Program-made: the position numbers and the translations under genes
In this document: piece after piece, positions 1-8,952 of the stretch
Position numbering within the stretch: position 1 is the first letter of the stretch
Layout of the letters: each line of letters begins with the position of its first letter
NCBI RefSeq assembly: GCF_050942215.1
Contig: NZ_CP192056.1
Coordinates: forward strand, 744,001-808,000
Direction of reading: 5' to 3'
DNA from: Sphaerimonospora sp050942215
Lineage (GTDB): Bacteria > Actinomycetota > Actinomycetes > Streptosporangiales > Streptosporangiaceae
Length of the DNA stretch: 64,000 nt
Notes under the pieces: model-generated
Told to the model about the DNA's origin: nothing
The model's database searches: none
Seen by the model: the letters and a program-made list of their open reading frames with translations, nothing else

Positions 1-2570
1 GGGTGCAGGTAGCGGTCGCGGTTGTGGAATTGGCAGGCGGGGCCGAGTCTGGCCAGGTCGGTGTGGCCGCCTTCGCTCCAGTTGTCGAGGTGGTCGATCT
101 GGCACATGCTTGCCGGGAGCGGGCAGCCTTTCACCCAGCAGGTGTCGTAGCGGGCGGCGATGGCGCGGCGTTGGGCGGGGGTGGCCAGGCGGGTTTTGCG
201 GCCCATGTCCAGGACCTGTCCGTCGGCGTTCATGACCAGGCGGACGAGGGTGGAGGTGCGGGCCAGGCGGTGGATGTCGGTGATCGGCAGCAGGTGTCCG
301 GTGGACAGCAGCAGCCCGGGCAGGGTGCGCAGCACCGACAGCCACCGCCGGTCCCCGGCCTCGCATCCCGTGTCCTCGGACCCGCCGCCGGTGTTCGCAC
401 CCCCGGCGTCCACGTTTCCGGTTCCGGTCTCGGCGGGAGTGCTGGGTTTGTCACCGCTCCCGGGGGCAGGGTGGACGGAGGTCCGGCGTGGTTCGGCTGA
501 CCTCTCGGTGGGTTGCCCGGGGTCCTGTCCGCAGGGGGGATCACCGCCTGGAGCGGCGTCTCTCCGGCCGTCCCCCCGGCCGTCTCTCCGGCCGGTCCCG
601 GGAAGGGCCCCGGGAATGAACCCGGAAGCAGGCTCGGGAGCGGGGTCAGGCGTGTGACCAGGGCCGGCGCCCTCACCGGGGTCTTCATCGGTGTCCTCGC
701 GGGTCTCCGGGCCGGTCGCCTTGCCGGTCGCACGCGCCGGGCCATCGCTCCGAACGGCGTCACCCGGCGTGGCATCACCGGGCGCGGCGTCTTCAGACAC
801 GGGGTCACCAGGCACGGTGTCGCCGGGAGCGACATCATCGGACGCGGTGTCGCCGAGCCTCGCGTCGTCGGGCGTGGCGTCCTCGGGCGTGGCGTCCTCG
901 GGCGTGGCGTCCCCGGACGAGCTGTCTGTGGGCGGGATATCGCCGGGTGGCGTGCTGCCGGGTGGGGTGTCGTCGGGTGCGGACTCGTTTGGAGTGGTGC
1001 CGTGAGGGGTGGGGTCGTCGGGGAGGGACTCGGCGTTGATCAACACCAGGAGTTCGGTGGTGATCTGCTGTTCCAGCAGCGCGATCAGCGCGTCGGCGTT
1101 GCGGACCCGCAGCGGCCGGTCATCCCCCCGCGCCTTGGGCCTGGCGTAGGCGTCCAGCAGCGCCCGCAGCCGGGCGGCGGCCTCCCGCGGCAGACGGAAC
1201 TCCCCCTCCACCCCGCCGGCATCAGTCTCCCGCACCAGCAGGAACCGGGCATCGAAATCGGCACCGGCATCCCGGAACTCCCCATCAGGGTCCAGCACCG
1301 CGCGGAGATACCGTCCCGCTTTGGCGATCTCCTGCGGCCCGGCGGAATCGGCCAGCTCCAGCAGGATCGTCTCGGCCCTGGCCGCGTCCGCATCGCTCAG
1401 CCCGGCGGTGGCCGCGCAGATCGCCGAGACCACCGCCTCGGTCAGGTTCCCGGCGGCGAAGCGTGCCCGCACCCGCGGCAGGCGTTCCAGCTCGACGCCC
1501 AGGGCCACGGTGCGGTAAGCCGTCCGACGGCTCATCCCGCACACCGACCGCAGCCACGTCCTCGTCGAGGCGTGTCCCGCCTGCCGGGCCGCCCCGGCCG
1601 CGTGCACCCGCCCGGCACGCAGGGCGATCGCCGCCTCCAGCCGGTCCCGCGCGAACGCCAGCTCCTCCAGCTGCGCCAGGCACACCTCCGCCGCCTCCGG
1701 GACAGGAGTCACCGCCACCGCCAGCGTGGCCTCCCGCACCTGACTCACCAACGGCCACGACAACACCCCGTCCACGTCCGTGTAACCGCTTGAAGCATCG
1801 GCTGCGGGACCGTCCGAAGAGCCATCCGGAGCATCACTCGAGGGGCCGTCCTCGGAAGCGCCCGAGGCGTCACCCGAGACGCCCTCGCAAGGGGCGCCCG
1901 AGGTGCCGTCCGCGACACCGCCCGGAGAATCACCCCCGGGACCGACCGTCGAAGCGCCGTGAGGGGCACCATCGAAGGAGCCGTCGGAAGGGGCATCCCC
2001 AGGCTCTGAAACGCGTCGCCGACGCGAATCATCACCGTAGTCGTCACGTGTCGGGGGACCGTCGGCCGCACGAGCCGCACGAGTTGCGCCAGCGGCGATC
2101 GCGTCTGCTGGACACCCGCCGTCCTGGGATGCTGCGGCCGAAGCCTCGTCGGCACGGGCCGCGTTCCCCGGAGCCGCGTTGAGCCCGGCCGCGGGTGAAC
2201 CTGCCGCAGGTGAACGTGTCGTACCTGAACCGACGGCATGGAGGCGGCCTGAACGGGCAGGGGCGTCGGCGTGGATCATGTCGATCAGCGGCGTTCCGTT
2301 AGGAGGTGTGCCGGTGGAGGACACGTCGTCCGGGGACGCCGCGGTGGGAGACGTACGATCCGGAGCGCCCGGGGATACGCGACGGAACACCGTCGGCCAG
2401 TTGGGCGACGGGGCACACGTCGAGTAGCGAGAGGCACGGGCGGCGGCACGCGCTGCCGCTTCCGCCTTCACCTCGGCCCACCACTCGGGCCCGAGCAGGG
2501 GCGGAATGGCGGGTTGCGGAAAATCGTAATTGAACAGATTGTCCATATTTGATGGCCTTGCCGACCCCAT
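1..2570 (-). CDS. DUF222 / HNH endonuclease domain protein with long disordered segments (3' end outside window)
   Basis: One uninterrupted minus-strand frame of 856 codons that runs off the left edge. The start is ATG 2570-2568, with AAAGGAGG five bases upstream. Residues 1 to about 265 are low-complexity Ala, Asp, Ser and Pro. About 265-513 are the helical DUF222 (13E12-repeat) domain, for example LAQLEELAFARDRLEAA and LPREAAARLRALLDAYAR. About 514-727 are a Pro/Thr/Asp/Ser linker with DATPED repeats. About 730-856 return to conserved DUF222 sequence and an HNH core with WVKGCPLPASMCQIDHLD and HNRDRYLHP, which carries the paired Cys and the Asp-His typical of a metal-bound HNH. Family members are multi-copy in actinobacteria and mostly uncharacterised; nuclease activity is inferred from the HNH. 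Members I know are usually much shorter, so the two disordered blocks are unusual. Frame continuity was checked at several points along the gene. Confidence 0.85.
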   Translation of the reverse strand, partial: MGSARPSNMDNLFNYDFPQPAIPPLLGPEWWAEVKAEAAARAAARASRYSTCAPSPNWPTVFRRVSPGAPDRTSPTAASPDDVSSTGTPPNGTPLIDMIHADAPARSGRLHAVGSGTTRSPAAGSPAAGLNAAPGNAARADEASAAASQDGGCPADAIAAGATRAARAADGPPTRDDYGDDSRRRRVSEPGDAPSDGSFDGAPHGASTVGPGGDSPGGVADGTSGAPCEGVSGDASGASEDGPSSDAPDGSSDGPAADASSGYTDVDGVLSWPLVSQVREATLAVAVTPVPEAAEVCLAQLEELAFARDRLEAAIALRAGRVHAAGAARQAGHASTRTWLRSVCGMSRRTAYRTVALGVELERLPRVRARFAAGNLTEAVVSAICAATAGLSDADAARAETILLELADSAGPQEIAKAGRYLRAVLDPDGEFRDAGADFDARFLLVRETDAGGVEGEFRLPREAAARLRALLDAYARPKARGDDRPLRVRNADALIALLEQQITTELLVLINAESLPDDPTPHGTTPNESAPDDTPPGSTPPGDIPPTDSSSGDATPEDATPEDATPDDARLGDTASDDVAPGDTVPGDPVSEDAAPGDATPGDAVRSDGPARATGKATGPETREDTDEDPGEGAGPGHTPDPAPEPASGFIPGALPGTGRRDGRGDGRRDAAPGGDPPCGQDPGQPTERSAEPRRTSVHPAPGSGDKPSTPAETGTGNVDAGGANTGGGSEDTGCEAGDRRWLSVLRTLPGLLLSTGHLLPITDIHRLARTSTLVRLVMNADGQVLDMGRKTRLATPAQRRAIAARYDTCWVKGCPLPASMCQIDHLDNWSEGGHTDLARLGPACQFHNRDRYLH

Positions 2571-3148
2571 TTGCCCCTCCTTTCGCGGGACCGTATTCTC
2601 GAAAACCTGTATGAATAATCTCACGCCGGTCCGGCAGAAGCAATACTCCTATCATGGTCGATTCAAAAATAATTATGAGAGAGAGGTGGCGGATTGCTCC
2701 AAAGGTCTGCGATGTCCGACATTGCGCATTGGGCTGATTGGCTTATGTTGGCGCCTTTGGATGAATCGATGTAAATGCCAATAAGGCCGGTGACGTAACG
2801 GCTACGGCTGCAGTGGTTGAGATGAAGGTGGCGGTCGCCGTACCGAATGCGCGTGGTGAGCGTCTGGAACCGGAGTGCGGTGGGAGATCGCCCAGCCGGT
2901 GGACCATCGACCAAGTCGGCCGAGATCTTCCGGCGGACGGGACGGGTCGGCGTCGTCACGGGACAGGTCGGCGTCATCACGGATGGGGTGGCGTCGTCAC
3001 GGATGGGGTGGCGTCGTCACGGATGGGGTGGCGTCGTCACGGGACAGGTCGGCGTCGCCACGGGAAGGGCTTGCTTTGGTGGGCGCGGGTCCGGCCACAT
3101 CTCAGTACGCTCGGGGGCACCGACGATCGGCAAGGGGAGTTGACGGGG
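2571..3148. other. Intergenic region with AT-rich promoter zone and tandem repeat
   Basis: No gene is supported here. Bases about 2520-2790 are clearly richer in A/T than the flanks and probably hold the promoter of the leftward DUF222 gene. The right half carries the 20-base tandem repeat and then the upstream region of the aldo/keto reductase. The open frames in it have unnatural composition and no matching ribosome binding site. Confidence 0.6.
2941..3060. repeat. Tandem repeat, 20-base unit, about 6 copies (3 exact)
   Basis: Three exact head-to-tail copies of GGATGGGGTGGCGTCGTCAC occupy 2981-3040. Diverged copies lie on both sides, of the form GGACAGGTCGGCGTC(A/G)TCAC. The array sits about 90 bases before the aldo/keto reductase start. 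A 20-base unit keeps no reading frame, which suits a non-coding minisatellite. Function unknown. Confidence 0.9.
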
Positions 3149-3985
3149 ATGCGGGAAACGATCACGATCGGCAAGGACCTCACGGTCCGCCGGCTCGGTT
3201 TCGGGGCGATGCGAATCACCGGGCCCGACGTATGGGGGCCGCCGGCCGATGTGCCCGCCGCCCTCGCACTGGTCCGTCGTGCTGTCGAGTTGGGCGTCAC
3301 CTTCATAGATACCGCGGACTCGTACGGCCCCGGCACGAGTGAGGAACTGCTCGCCGAGGCGCTGCATCCCTATCCCGACAATCTGCTCATTGCCACCAAG
3401 GCAGGTCAGAGTCGTCCGTCTCGGGCCGAGTGGATTCCGCTGGGCCGTCCCGAATACCTGCGCCAGCAGGCCGAGCTGAGCCTGCGGCGGCTCCGTCTCG
3501 ACTGCCTCGATCTGTTCCAGCTCCACCGCATCGACCCCAAGGTGCCGCTCGCCGATCAGATCGGTGCGGCCAGGCAGCTCCAGGACGAGGGGAAGATCCG
3601 GCACTTCGGGCTCTCCCAGGTGTCGGTCGCGGAGATCGAAGTGGTCAGGGAGCACATCGAGGTTGTGAGCGTGCAGAACCTGTACAACCTGACCCGCCGC
3701 GATGACGAGGACGTGCTCGACTACTGCGAGCGTGAAGGCATCGCGTTCATCCCGTGGCTGCCGGTCGCCGGCGGCGGGCACGCGTCGGCGACCGGGCCGC
3801 TGGCGGAGGTGGCCGCCGAGCTGGGTGCGACCCGTGCGCAGGTGTCCCTCGCCTGGCTGCTGCACCGTTCACCGGTCATGCTCCCGATCCCCGGCACGAG
3901 TTCGATCGCGCACCTGGAGGAGAACGTCGCCGCCGCGGACCTGTGCCTGACCGACGAGCAGTTCGAGCGCCTTCTGCGCTGCTGA
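3149..3985 (+). CDS. Aldo/keto reductase
   Basis: 278-residue cytosolic NADPH-dependent oxidoreductase of the AKR superfamily, predicted to reduce aldehydes or ketones. The catalytic tetrad is visible: Asp54 and Tyr59 in TFIDTADSYGPG, Lys84 in LIATKAG and His126 in LFQLHRID. The late IPGTSSIAHLEENVAA segment is the usual NADP-binding signature. Translation could be read further upstream in the same frame, but family alignment (MRETITIGKDLTVRRLGFGAM) and a GGGGAG-like site support ATG 3149. It stands alone, with repeats on both flanks. Physiological substrate unknown. Confidence 0.9.
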   Translation: MRETITIGKDLTVRRLGFGAMRITGPDVWGPPADVPAALALVRRAVELGVTFIDTADSYGPGTSEELLAEALHPYPDNLLIATKAGQSRPSRAEWIPLGRPEYLRQQAELSLRRLRLDCLDLFQLHRIDPKVPLADQIGAARQLQDEGKIRHFGLSQVSVAEIEVVREHIEVVSVQNLYNLTRRDDEDVLDYCEREGIAFIPWLPVAGGGHASATGPLAEVAAELGATRAQVSLAWLLHRSPVMLPIPGTSSIAHLEENVAAADLCLTDEQFERLLRC

Positions 3986-4336
3986 AAGCAACCTCTTCTG
4001 CACTGCAGAAGAGTCGAATGGTCCCGTGGAGGTCGGGGCGGCGAGCTTGTGCTCGTCCGCCGGGACACCGGTAGAGCTCGCGGGGGATGCAACGGTCGAG
4101 CGCAGCGGATGATCTCTTTCTTGGTGAGACCTTCCGCTGCGCGTCGCTCGATGCACGTCGCTCAATGTGGGTGCGGACTCCGCGGGCTGCTCGGCCGCCC
4201 AGTGCTCGGCCGCCCAGTGCTCGGCCGCCCAGTGCTCGGCCGCCGGGCGACGACTTCGACGTGACCTTGAGGGACGTGACCTTGAGGTAGGTGTCGGTGC
4301 GCCAGGAGCCGCACCGCGGTCGTCCCGCCACGGTGA
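3986..4336. other. Intergenic region with two 15-base tandem repeats
   Basis: Between the converging aldo/keto reductase and YjbR-like genes. It holds the repeats at 4188-4247 and 4258-4287 and no convincing gene. Shortly after the reductase stop, CTTCTGCACTGCAGAAG (about 3993-4009) can form a hairpin and may serve as terminator. Confidence 0.55.
4188..4247. repeat. Tandem repeat, 15-base unit x4
   Basis: Four head-to-tail copies of TGCTCGGCCGCCCAG, the last one ending GGG instead of CAG. Directly downstream, GACGTGACCTTGAGG occurs twice at 4258-4287, so two unrelated 15-base repeats lie side by side. Confidence 0.9.
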
Positions 4337-4720
4337 TCACCGTAGGCTTTCCTGGGTGCGGTGGCGGGACAGGAGAGCATGTCCGGCTTCGTACGCCTCG
4401 ACCAGTTCGGCGGGGGCGGTCAGGCACCACGCCTCGGTCACCAGCTCCGCCAACTCGTCCGCATCGATCTTCGGGAGATGCACCACCACCCAGCCGAAGC
4501 GGCCTGACGTGAACTGGACCTCGAACACCTCGGGGCGCTCCGCCACGAGCGCCAGCTGCTCCTCGATCGTCTGCTTGAGCCCTACGGTCTGGGTCTTCTC
4601 CCAGAGGTAACCGAAGCCCTTGTCGTGCACCTTCAGAGAGATCCAGCTGCTCGCGTCGCTCTGCTCGACATCGGGCAGCTCGGTCAGCATCCGCAGGAAC
4701 TCGTCCACACTCACCGCCAT
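4337..4720 (-). CDS. MmcQ/YjbR family protein
   Basis: 127 residues. The fold-diagnostic features are a central WISLKVHDKGFGYLWE strand pair and the later FEVQFTSGRFGWVVVHLP strand, followed by a helical end ELVTEAWCLTAPAELVEAY. This pattern is seen in the small double-wing MmcQ/YjbR proteins, often labelled DNA-binding, but no function is established for most of them. The ATG start is at the 5' end of the frame. Single gene; family assignment is by pattern only. Confidence 0.65.
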   Translation of the reverse strand: MAVSVDEFLRMLTELPDVEQSDASSWISLKVHDKGFGYLWEKTQTVGLKQTIEEQLALVAERPEVFEVQFTSGRFGWVVVHLPKIDADELAELVTEAWCLTAPAELVEAYEAGHALLSRHRTQESLR

Positions 4721-5135
4721 GCCCCACGTCTATCAGGCGGCTGAGACATTTCGCGTCAGGTCTGCGGCTGAACGGGGAGGGCCTCGTCGCGTGTCACCGA
4801 GGTGCCGCCCAGGTAGTCGTGAAGCGTACGGCAGCGCGTGCCGACGGTACCGACCTGCCCGACAGCCTCGAACGCGGTGTATCTGGCAGAGCGCTCCTTT
4901 CGGCTCGCCTCACGGCGCTGCTCCACGGTCGTGGCAGAGCCGTACGGCCCGCCGGCGGGAACCCCCTGGCTCGGCGACGCGTGAAAACCGACCCCGTAGG
5001 GAGACGCGCGATCTGCCGGGAGTCCAGGCTCAAGCGCCGTTGACACCCCGCATCCGCCCTACAGCCAAACCCGCGGTCGCCTTCAGGGCTCGTACGGCAC
5101 GGCTCGTTTTACGGCTCGTACGGCCTCTCCGGTTT
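4721..5135. other. Gene-free stretch; one doubtful short frame
   Basis: I see no reliable gene. A 96-codon minus-strand frame with a GTG start (4756-5046) has moderately GC-rich third positions, but no good ribosome binding site and no recognisable motif, so it is not called. Confidence 0.4.
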
Positions 5136-6281
5136 TTACCGAGGGATCCACTCGATGGCGGTGGTGACCTCGTCGAGGATCTCCGGGATCGGCTCGACCC
5201 CGATGCCGGGGCCGGTGGGCACGGTCAGGTGACCGTCCCGGAGCTCGAAGGGCGGGGTGATGTCGGTGGTGAAGTAGCGGCGGGAACCGGAGAGGTCACC
5301 GGGAAGGGAGAATCCGGGCAGCGCGGCGAGCGCGACGTTGGCGGCGCGTCCGATGCCCGTCTCCAGCATGCCGCCGCACCACACCGCGACACCATGCGCC
5401 CGGCACAGATCATGGATGCGCCGCGCCTCCAGGTAGCCGCCGACCCGGCCCGGCTTGATGTTGACGATCGAGCAGGCACCCAGGGAGATGGCGGCGGCCG
5501 CGTGCTCGGCGGACTCGATGGACTCGTCCAGGCAGATCGGGGTGGCGATCCTGGCGGCGAGCCGGGCGTGCTGGACGACGTCGTCGTCGGCGAGCGGCTG
5601 TTCGATGAGCAGCAGGCCGAACTCGTCGAGCCGGGCGAGGTGCCCGGCGTCGGCGAGGGTGTAGGCCGCGTTGGCGTCGACCTGGAGCGGTACGCCGGAC
5701 CCGAACCGTTCGCGCACCGCGCGTACGGGCGCCACGTCCCAGCCAGGCTTGATCTTGAGTTTGATCCGGGCGTAGCCCTCCTCCAGGTAACCGGCGACGA
5801 CGTCGAGCAGCTCGGGGATCGAGTCCACGATGCCGATGGACACCCCGGCGGGAACGCGGTCGGCGGCGGCGCCGAGGAAGGAGCCGAGCGACAGCCCGGC
5901 GGCGCGCAGCCCGGCGTCCAGCACTGCCGCCTCCAGGGCGGCCTTGGCCATCCGATGGCCTTTGAACGGGCGCAGGGCGCGGCCGACCGCGTGGGCGTCG
6001 GCGTGCGTGGGAAGCGCGGGGATCAGGAAGCGGCGCAGCACATCGGCCGCGCCGTCGACGTACTCCGCCGAGTAGAGCGGGGCGGACATCGCCACGCACT
6101 CGCCCCAGCCCTCTGCCTCGGGGGTGACGACCCGCAGCAGCAGCACGTCGCGCCGCGTCTCGATGCCGGACGACGTCCGGAACGGCGTGACCAGCGGCAT
6201 CGCGATCCGGCGCAGTTCGATCCCGGTGATCTTCGTGGAGTGCGCGGCATGCACCGTCTCGTTCACCTCGGGCACTCGCAC
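5136..6281 (-). CDS. menC: o-Succinylbenzoate synthase / N-acylamino acid racemase family
   Basis: 381-residue enolase-superfamily enzyme. The N-terminal capping domain (ITGIELRRIAMPLVTPFRTS) is followed by the barrel with the catalytic lysine pair in IKLKIKPGW, the metal ligands in PLQVDANAAY, LLIEQPL and CLDESI, and the second catalytic Lys in NIKPGRVGGY. In menaquinone synthesis MenC dehydrates SHCHC to o-succinylbenzoate; close relatives also racemise N-acyl amino acids. No other men gene is in the window, so the physiological role is open. The longest start is GTG 6281; in-frame GTG codons shortly downstream (before HAAHSTK) are possible alternatives because the conserved part starts at about residue 17. 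Confidence 0.85.
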   Translation of the reverse strand: MRVPEVNETVHAAHSTKITGIELRRIAMPLVTPFRTSSGIETRRDVLLLRVVTPEAEGWGECVAMSAPLYSAEYVDGAADVLRRFLIPALPTHADAHAVGRALRPFKGHRMAKAALEAAVLDAGLRAAGLSLGSFLGAAADRVPAGVSIGIVDSIPELLDVVAGYLEEGYARIKLKIKPGWDVAPVRAVRERFGSGVPLQVDANAAYTLADAGHLARLDEFGLLLIEQPLADDDVVQHARLAARIATPICLDESIESAEHAAAAISLGACSIVNIKPGRVGGYLEARRIHDLCRAHGVAVWCGGMLETGIGRAANVALAALPGFSLPGDLSGSRRYFTTDITPPFELRDGHLTVPTGPGIGVEPIPEILDEVTTAIEWIPR

Positions 6282-6581
6282 GCCGACTCGGCGCGGATCG
6301 GCCGCGGCACGTCGCCGGTCGCCATCGGCGGATCCTCATGGGTGCCCGCGACGGCGGCGGGGTGATGGAGCTTGACGGACAAGTGCCAACCCTCCGAATC
6401 GTGGTTCACCCGCGACCATACGCCAGCCGGGCGACAGAGGATTGGTGCGTTCGGCCGTCGCTGCGGATGCGCTCGCGATCCGACCGGCGATCTGCACCGG
6501 ATGCCAGAACGCGGCTTATGTCCGGAAGTACGCTGAGGACGTGCGCAGCGCCTACACCACCTGGGACCCGAGGAGCCGATC

Positions 6582-7721
6582 GTGACCGTGGACCGCCTGC
6601 TGCCCACTCAGGAGGCAGCGGACCTCATCGAGCTCACCCGTGAGATCGCCGACCGGGAGCTGGCGACCCGGGTGGACGAGCACGAACGTGCGGAAACCTA
6701 TCCCGATGGGCTGTTCACTCTGCTGGGCGACGCCGGCCTGCTCGGCCTGCCGTACGCGGAGGAGTTCGGCGGGGGCGGTCAGCCGTACGAAGTCTATCTT
6801 CAGGTGATCGAGGAGCTGGCGGCGCGCTGGGCGGCGGTGGCCGTCGCCTGCAGCGTGCACACGCTGGCCTGCTTTCCGGTCGTGGAGTACGGCACGGCAC
6901 GCCAGAGGGAGCGGTGGCTGCCCGACATGCTGGCCGGTCGGCTCATCGGGGGCTACAGCCTGTCGGAGCCGCAGGCAGGATCCGACGCGGCCGCGCTCAG
7001 GTGCAGGGCCGAGAAGGTCGAGGGAGGCTATCGGATCAGCGGCGGCAAGGCGTGGATCACCCATGGCGGCAGGGCCGACTTCTATGCGCTGTTCGCCCGC
7101 ACCGCCGAGGGCAGCCGGGGCATCTCCTGCTTTCTGGCGCCGGGTGCCGCCGACGGCCTGAGCTTCGGCCGTCCCGAGGAGAAGATGGGGCTGCACGCCG
7201 TCCCCACCACCACCGCCCACTGGGAGGGCGTGTTCCTGGAGGACGACCGGCTGCTGGGCGCGGAGGGGCAGGGCCTGCAGATCGCCTTCAGCGCCCTCGA
7301 CTCCGGCAGGCTCGGCATCGCCGCCTGTGCCACCGGTCTCGCCCAGGCCGCGCTGGACGAGGCCGTTTCGTACGCGAAGCAGCGTGAGACCTTCGGCCAG
7401 AAGATCATCGATCACCAGGGGCTCGGCTTCCTGCTCGCCGACATGGCCGCGGCTGTGGACGCGGCGCGGGCGACCTACCTCGACGCGGCCCGCCGCCGTG
7501 ACGCCGGCCTGCCGTACGGCAGACAGGCCAGCGTGGCCAAGCTGGTCGCCACCGACGCCGCCATGAGAGTCACCACCGACGCCGTGCAGGTTTTCGGCGG
7601 GTACGGCTACACGCGGGAGTTCCGCGTCGAGCGCTACATGCGCGAGGCCAAGATCATGCAGATCTTCGAGGGCACCAACCAGATCCAGCGTCTGGTGATC
7701 AGCCGGCACCTCGCCCGCTGA
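6582..7721 (+). CDS. Acyl-CoA dehydrogenase
   Basis: 379 residues, normal length for the family. N-terminal helical domain, then the FAD-contact strand GGYSLSEPQAGSDAAAL and WITHGGRADF, the beta domain, and the C-terminal helical domain with QRETFGQKIIDHQ, QVFGGYGYTREFRVERYMREAK and the catalytic-base region IMQIFEGTNQIQR, where the Glu of FEGT is expected to take the alpha proton. It oxidises an acyl-CoA to the 2-enoyl-CoA, passing electrons to ETF. GTG start at 6582 after a purine-rich GAGGAGC-like site. Chain-length specificity cannot be read from sequence. Confidence 0.92.
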   Translation: MTVDRLLPTQEAADLIELTREIADRELATRVDEHERAETYPDGLFTLLGDAGLLGLPYAEEFGGGGQPYEVYLQVIEELAARWAAVAVACSVHTLACFPVVEYGTARQRERWLPDMLAGRLIGGYSLSEPQAGSDAAALRCRAEKVEGGYRISGGKAWITHGGRADFYALFARTAEGSRGISCFLAPGAADGLSFGRPEEKMGLHAVPTTTAHWEGVFLEDDRLLGAEGQGLQIAFSALDSGRLGIAACATGLAQAALDEAVSYAKQRETFGQKIIDHQGLGFLLADMAAAVDAARATYLDAARRRDAGLPYGRQASVAKLVATDAAMRVTTDAVQVFGGYGYTREFRVERYMREAKIMQIFEGTNQIQRLVISRHLAR

Positions 7722-7774
7722 GCGGCTGGGGGAGAGGCCGGTCGTGGTGAGCCCCGGGCCCGGGTCAGCGGGTC

Positions 7775-7792
7775 CGGCGGGCCTTCCCGCCG
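7775..7792 (+). terminator. Possible terminator hairpin after acyl-CoA dehydrogenase
   Basis: CGGCGGG CCTT CCCGCCG gives a perfect 7-bp stem with a 4-base loop, 54 bases after the acyl-CoA dehydrogenase stop. There is no T-run after it, as is common for actinomycete terminators. Confidence 0.45.
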
Positions 7793-7905
7793 ACCGGCGA
7801 CCCGCGTGCGCACCGGAGTGATCTGACATGACCGGGCACGGGATGTCGGGTGTGACCGGGCGGGCCGCACCTAGCTTCGTGACTGGAAAGCGAAGGAAGG
7901 ACGGC

Positions 7906-8805
7906 ATGCTGGATCGGCTGAACCAGGCCATGGAGCACATCGAGCGGCACCTCGATCAGGAGATCGACGTGGCCGAGCTCGCCCGGATCGCGGTCACCTC
8001 GGAATATCACTTCCGGCGGATGTTCTCCGCGCTGGCCGGCATCCCGCTGTCGGAGTACGTCCGGCGCAGGCGGCTCACCGTCGCCGCCGCTGACGTACTC
8101 GCCGGTGAGGAGACGCTGCTCGACATCGCGGTGCGGTACGGCTACGGCTCCGGAGAGGCGTTCGCGCGCGCGTTCCGCGCCATGCACGGCGTCGGACCCG
8201 GTGAGGTCAGACGGATCGGCGCTTCGCTGCGCTCCCAGCCCCGGATGTCCTTCCGCCTCATCATCGAAGGGAGCGGTGACATGCGATACCGGATAGTGGA
8301 AAAGGAGGAGCTCCGACTGGTGGGCAGGAAGGCACGTGTCCCCCTCGTCTACGAGGGGATGAACCCCGCGATCGCCGAGTTCGTGAGGAGCATCGACAAG
8401 GAGACCACACAGCGGCTGGAGGGACTCTCCGACCAGGAGCCGCGGGGGATCGTCAACGCGGCCGACCAGATCACGGACGGCCGTGCGGAGGGCACCGAGC
8501 TCGACTACTACTACGGCGTGGTGACCGGTGCCGACACGCCCGAGGACCTGGACGTCCTCACCGTCCCGGCCGGGACGTGGGTGGTGTTCGAGAGCTCGGG
8601 CGCCTTCCCCCAGGCGCTGCAGTACCTGTGGCGGGACGCGTTCACCCAGTGGTTCCCGTCGAATCCGTACCGCAGCCGGCCGGGACCGGAGATCTCGCGG
8701 GCGGTCGTGTCGCAGGACGGCGCTCATGCGGACGCCGAGCTGTGGCTCCCCGTCGAGCGCATCGCGGAGCAGGCACGGATCGGTCGCGGAGTAGACGCAG
8801 GGTAG
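7906..8805 (+). CDS. AraC-family regulator with GyrI-like effector domain
   Basis: 299 residues. Residues about 1-105 hold two AraC-type helix-turn-helix units (AELARIAVTSEYHFRRMF, and LLDIAVRYGYGSGEAFARAF). Residues about 125-295 are a GyrI-like/SOUL-fold small-molecule domain starting MRYRIVEKEELRLVGRK and ending AELWLPV. Rob in E. coli shows the same order. ATG 7906 is chosen because GAAGGAAGG lies eight bases ahead and the HTH begins directly after; the frame extends 26 codons further upstream without conserved sequence. Its neighbour at 8953 is a MerR regulator with the same type of effector domain. Confidence 0.88.
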   Translation: MLDRLNQAMEHIERHLDQEIDVAELARIAVTSEYHFRRMFSALAGIPLSEYVRRRRLTVAAADVLAGEETLLDIAVRYGYGSGEAFARAFRAMHGVGPGEVRRIGASLRSQPRMSFRLIIEGSGDMRYRIVEKEELRLVGRKARVPLVYEGMNPAIAEFVRSIDKETTQRLEGLSDQEPRGIVNAADQITDGRAEGTELDYYYGVVTGADTPEDLDVLTVPAGTWVVFESSGAFPQALQYLWRDAFTQWFPSNPYRSRPGPEISRAVVSQDGAHADAELWLPVERIAEQARIGRGVDAG

Positions 8806-8912
8806 ACGCGGAGTAGGACACGGAGTAGGACACGGAGTGACAGCGCGCATTGTGGAGTGACGATCCGGTCGATCCGGGGAAGGCGGCCTCGGACCGACCG
8901 GTCCGTACGTGA

Positions 8913-8943
8913 TTGACCCTGACATGGTGTGAGGTCGTAGACC
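8913..8943 (+). promoter_or_regulatory. MerR-type promoter and operator (19-bp spacer)
   Basis: TTGACC and TAGACC are separated by exactly 19 bases, the elongated spacer typical of promoters twisted by MerR-family activators. Inside the spacer CCCTGACA-TGG-TGTGAGGT is an imperfect dyad (6 of 8 positions symmetric). It ends 9 bases before the MerR gene start, so autoregulation is likely. Confidence 0.7.
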
Positions 8944-8952
8944 GGAGGCGTC

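Noticed and set aside
160..1793. Long plus-strand frames opposite the DUF222-HNH gene
   Set aside because: They are Gly/Arg/Pro-rich shadows of the minus-strand gene, whose frame is conserved and has a good ribosome site.
2663..2980. 105-codon minus-strand frame upstream of the aldo/keto reductase
   Set aside because: It reads through the 20-base repeat and the A/T-rich promoter zone and has no recognisable motif.
4756..5046. 96-codon minus-strand frame with GTG start
   Set aside because: Composition is only weakly coding-like and there is no ribosome site or motif; not enough to call.
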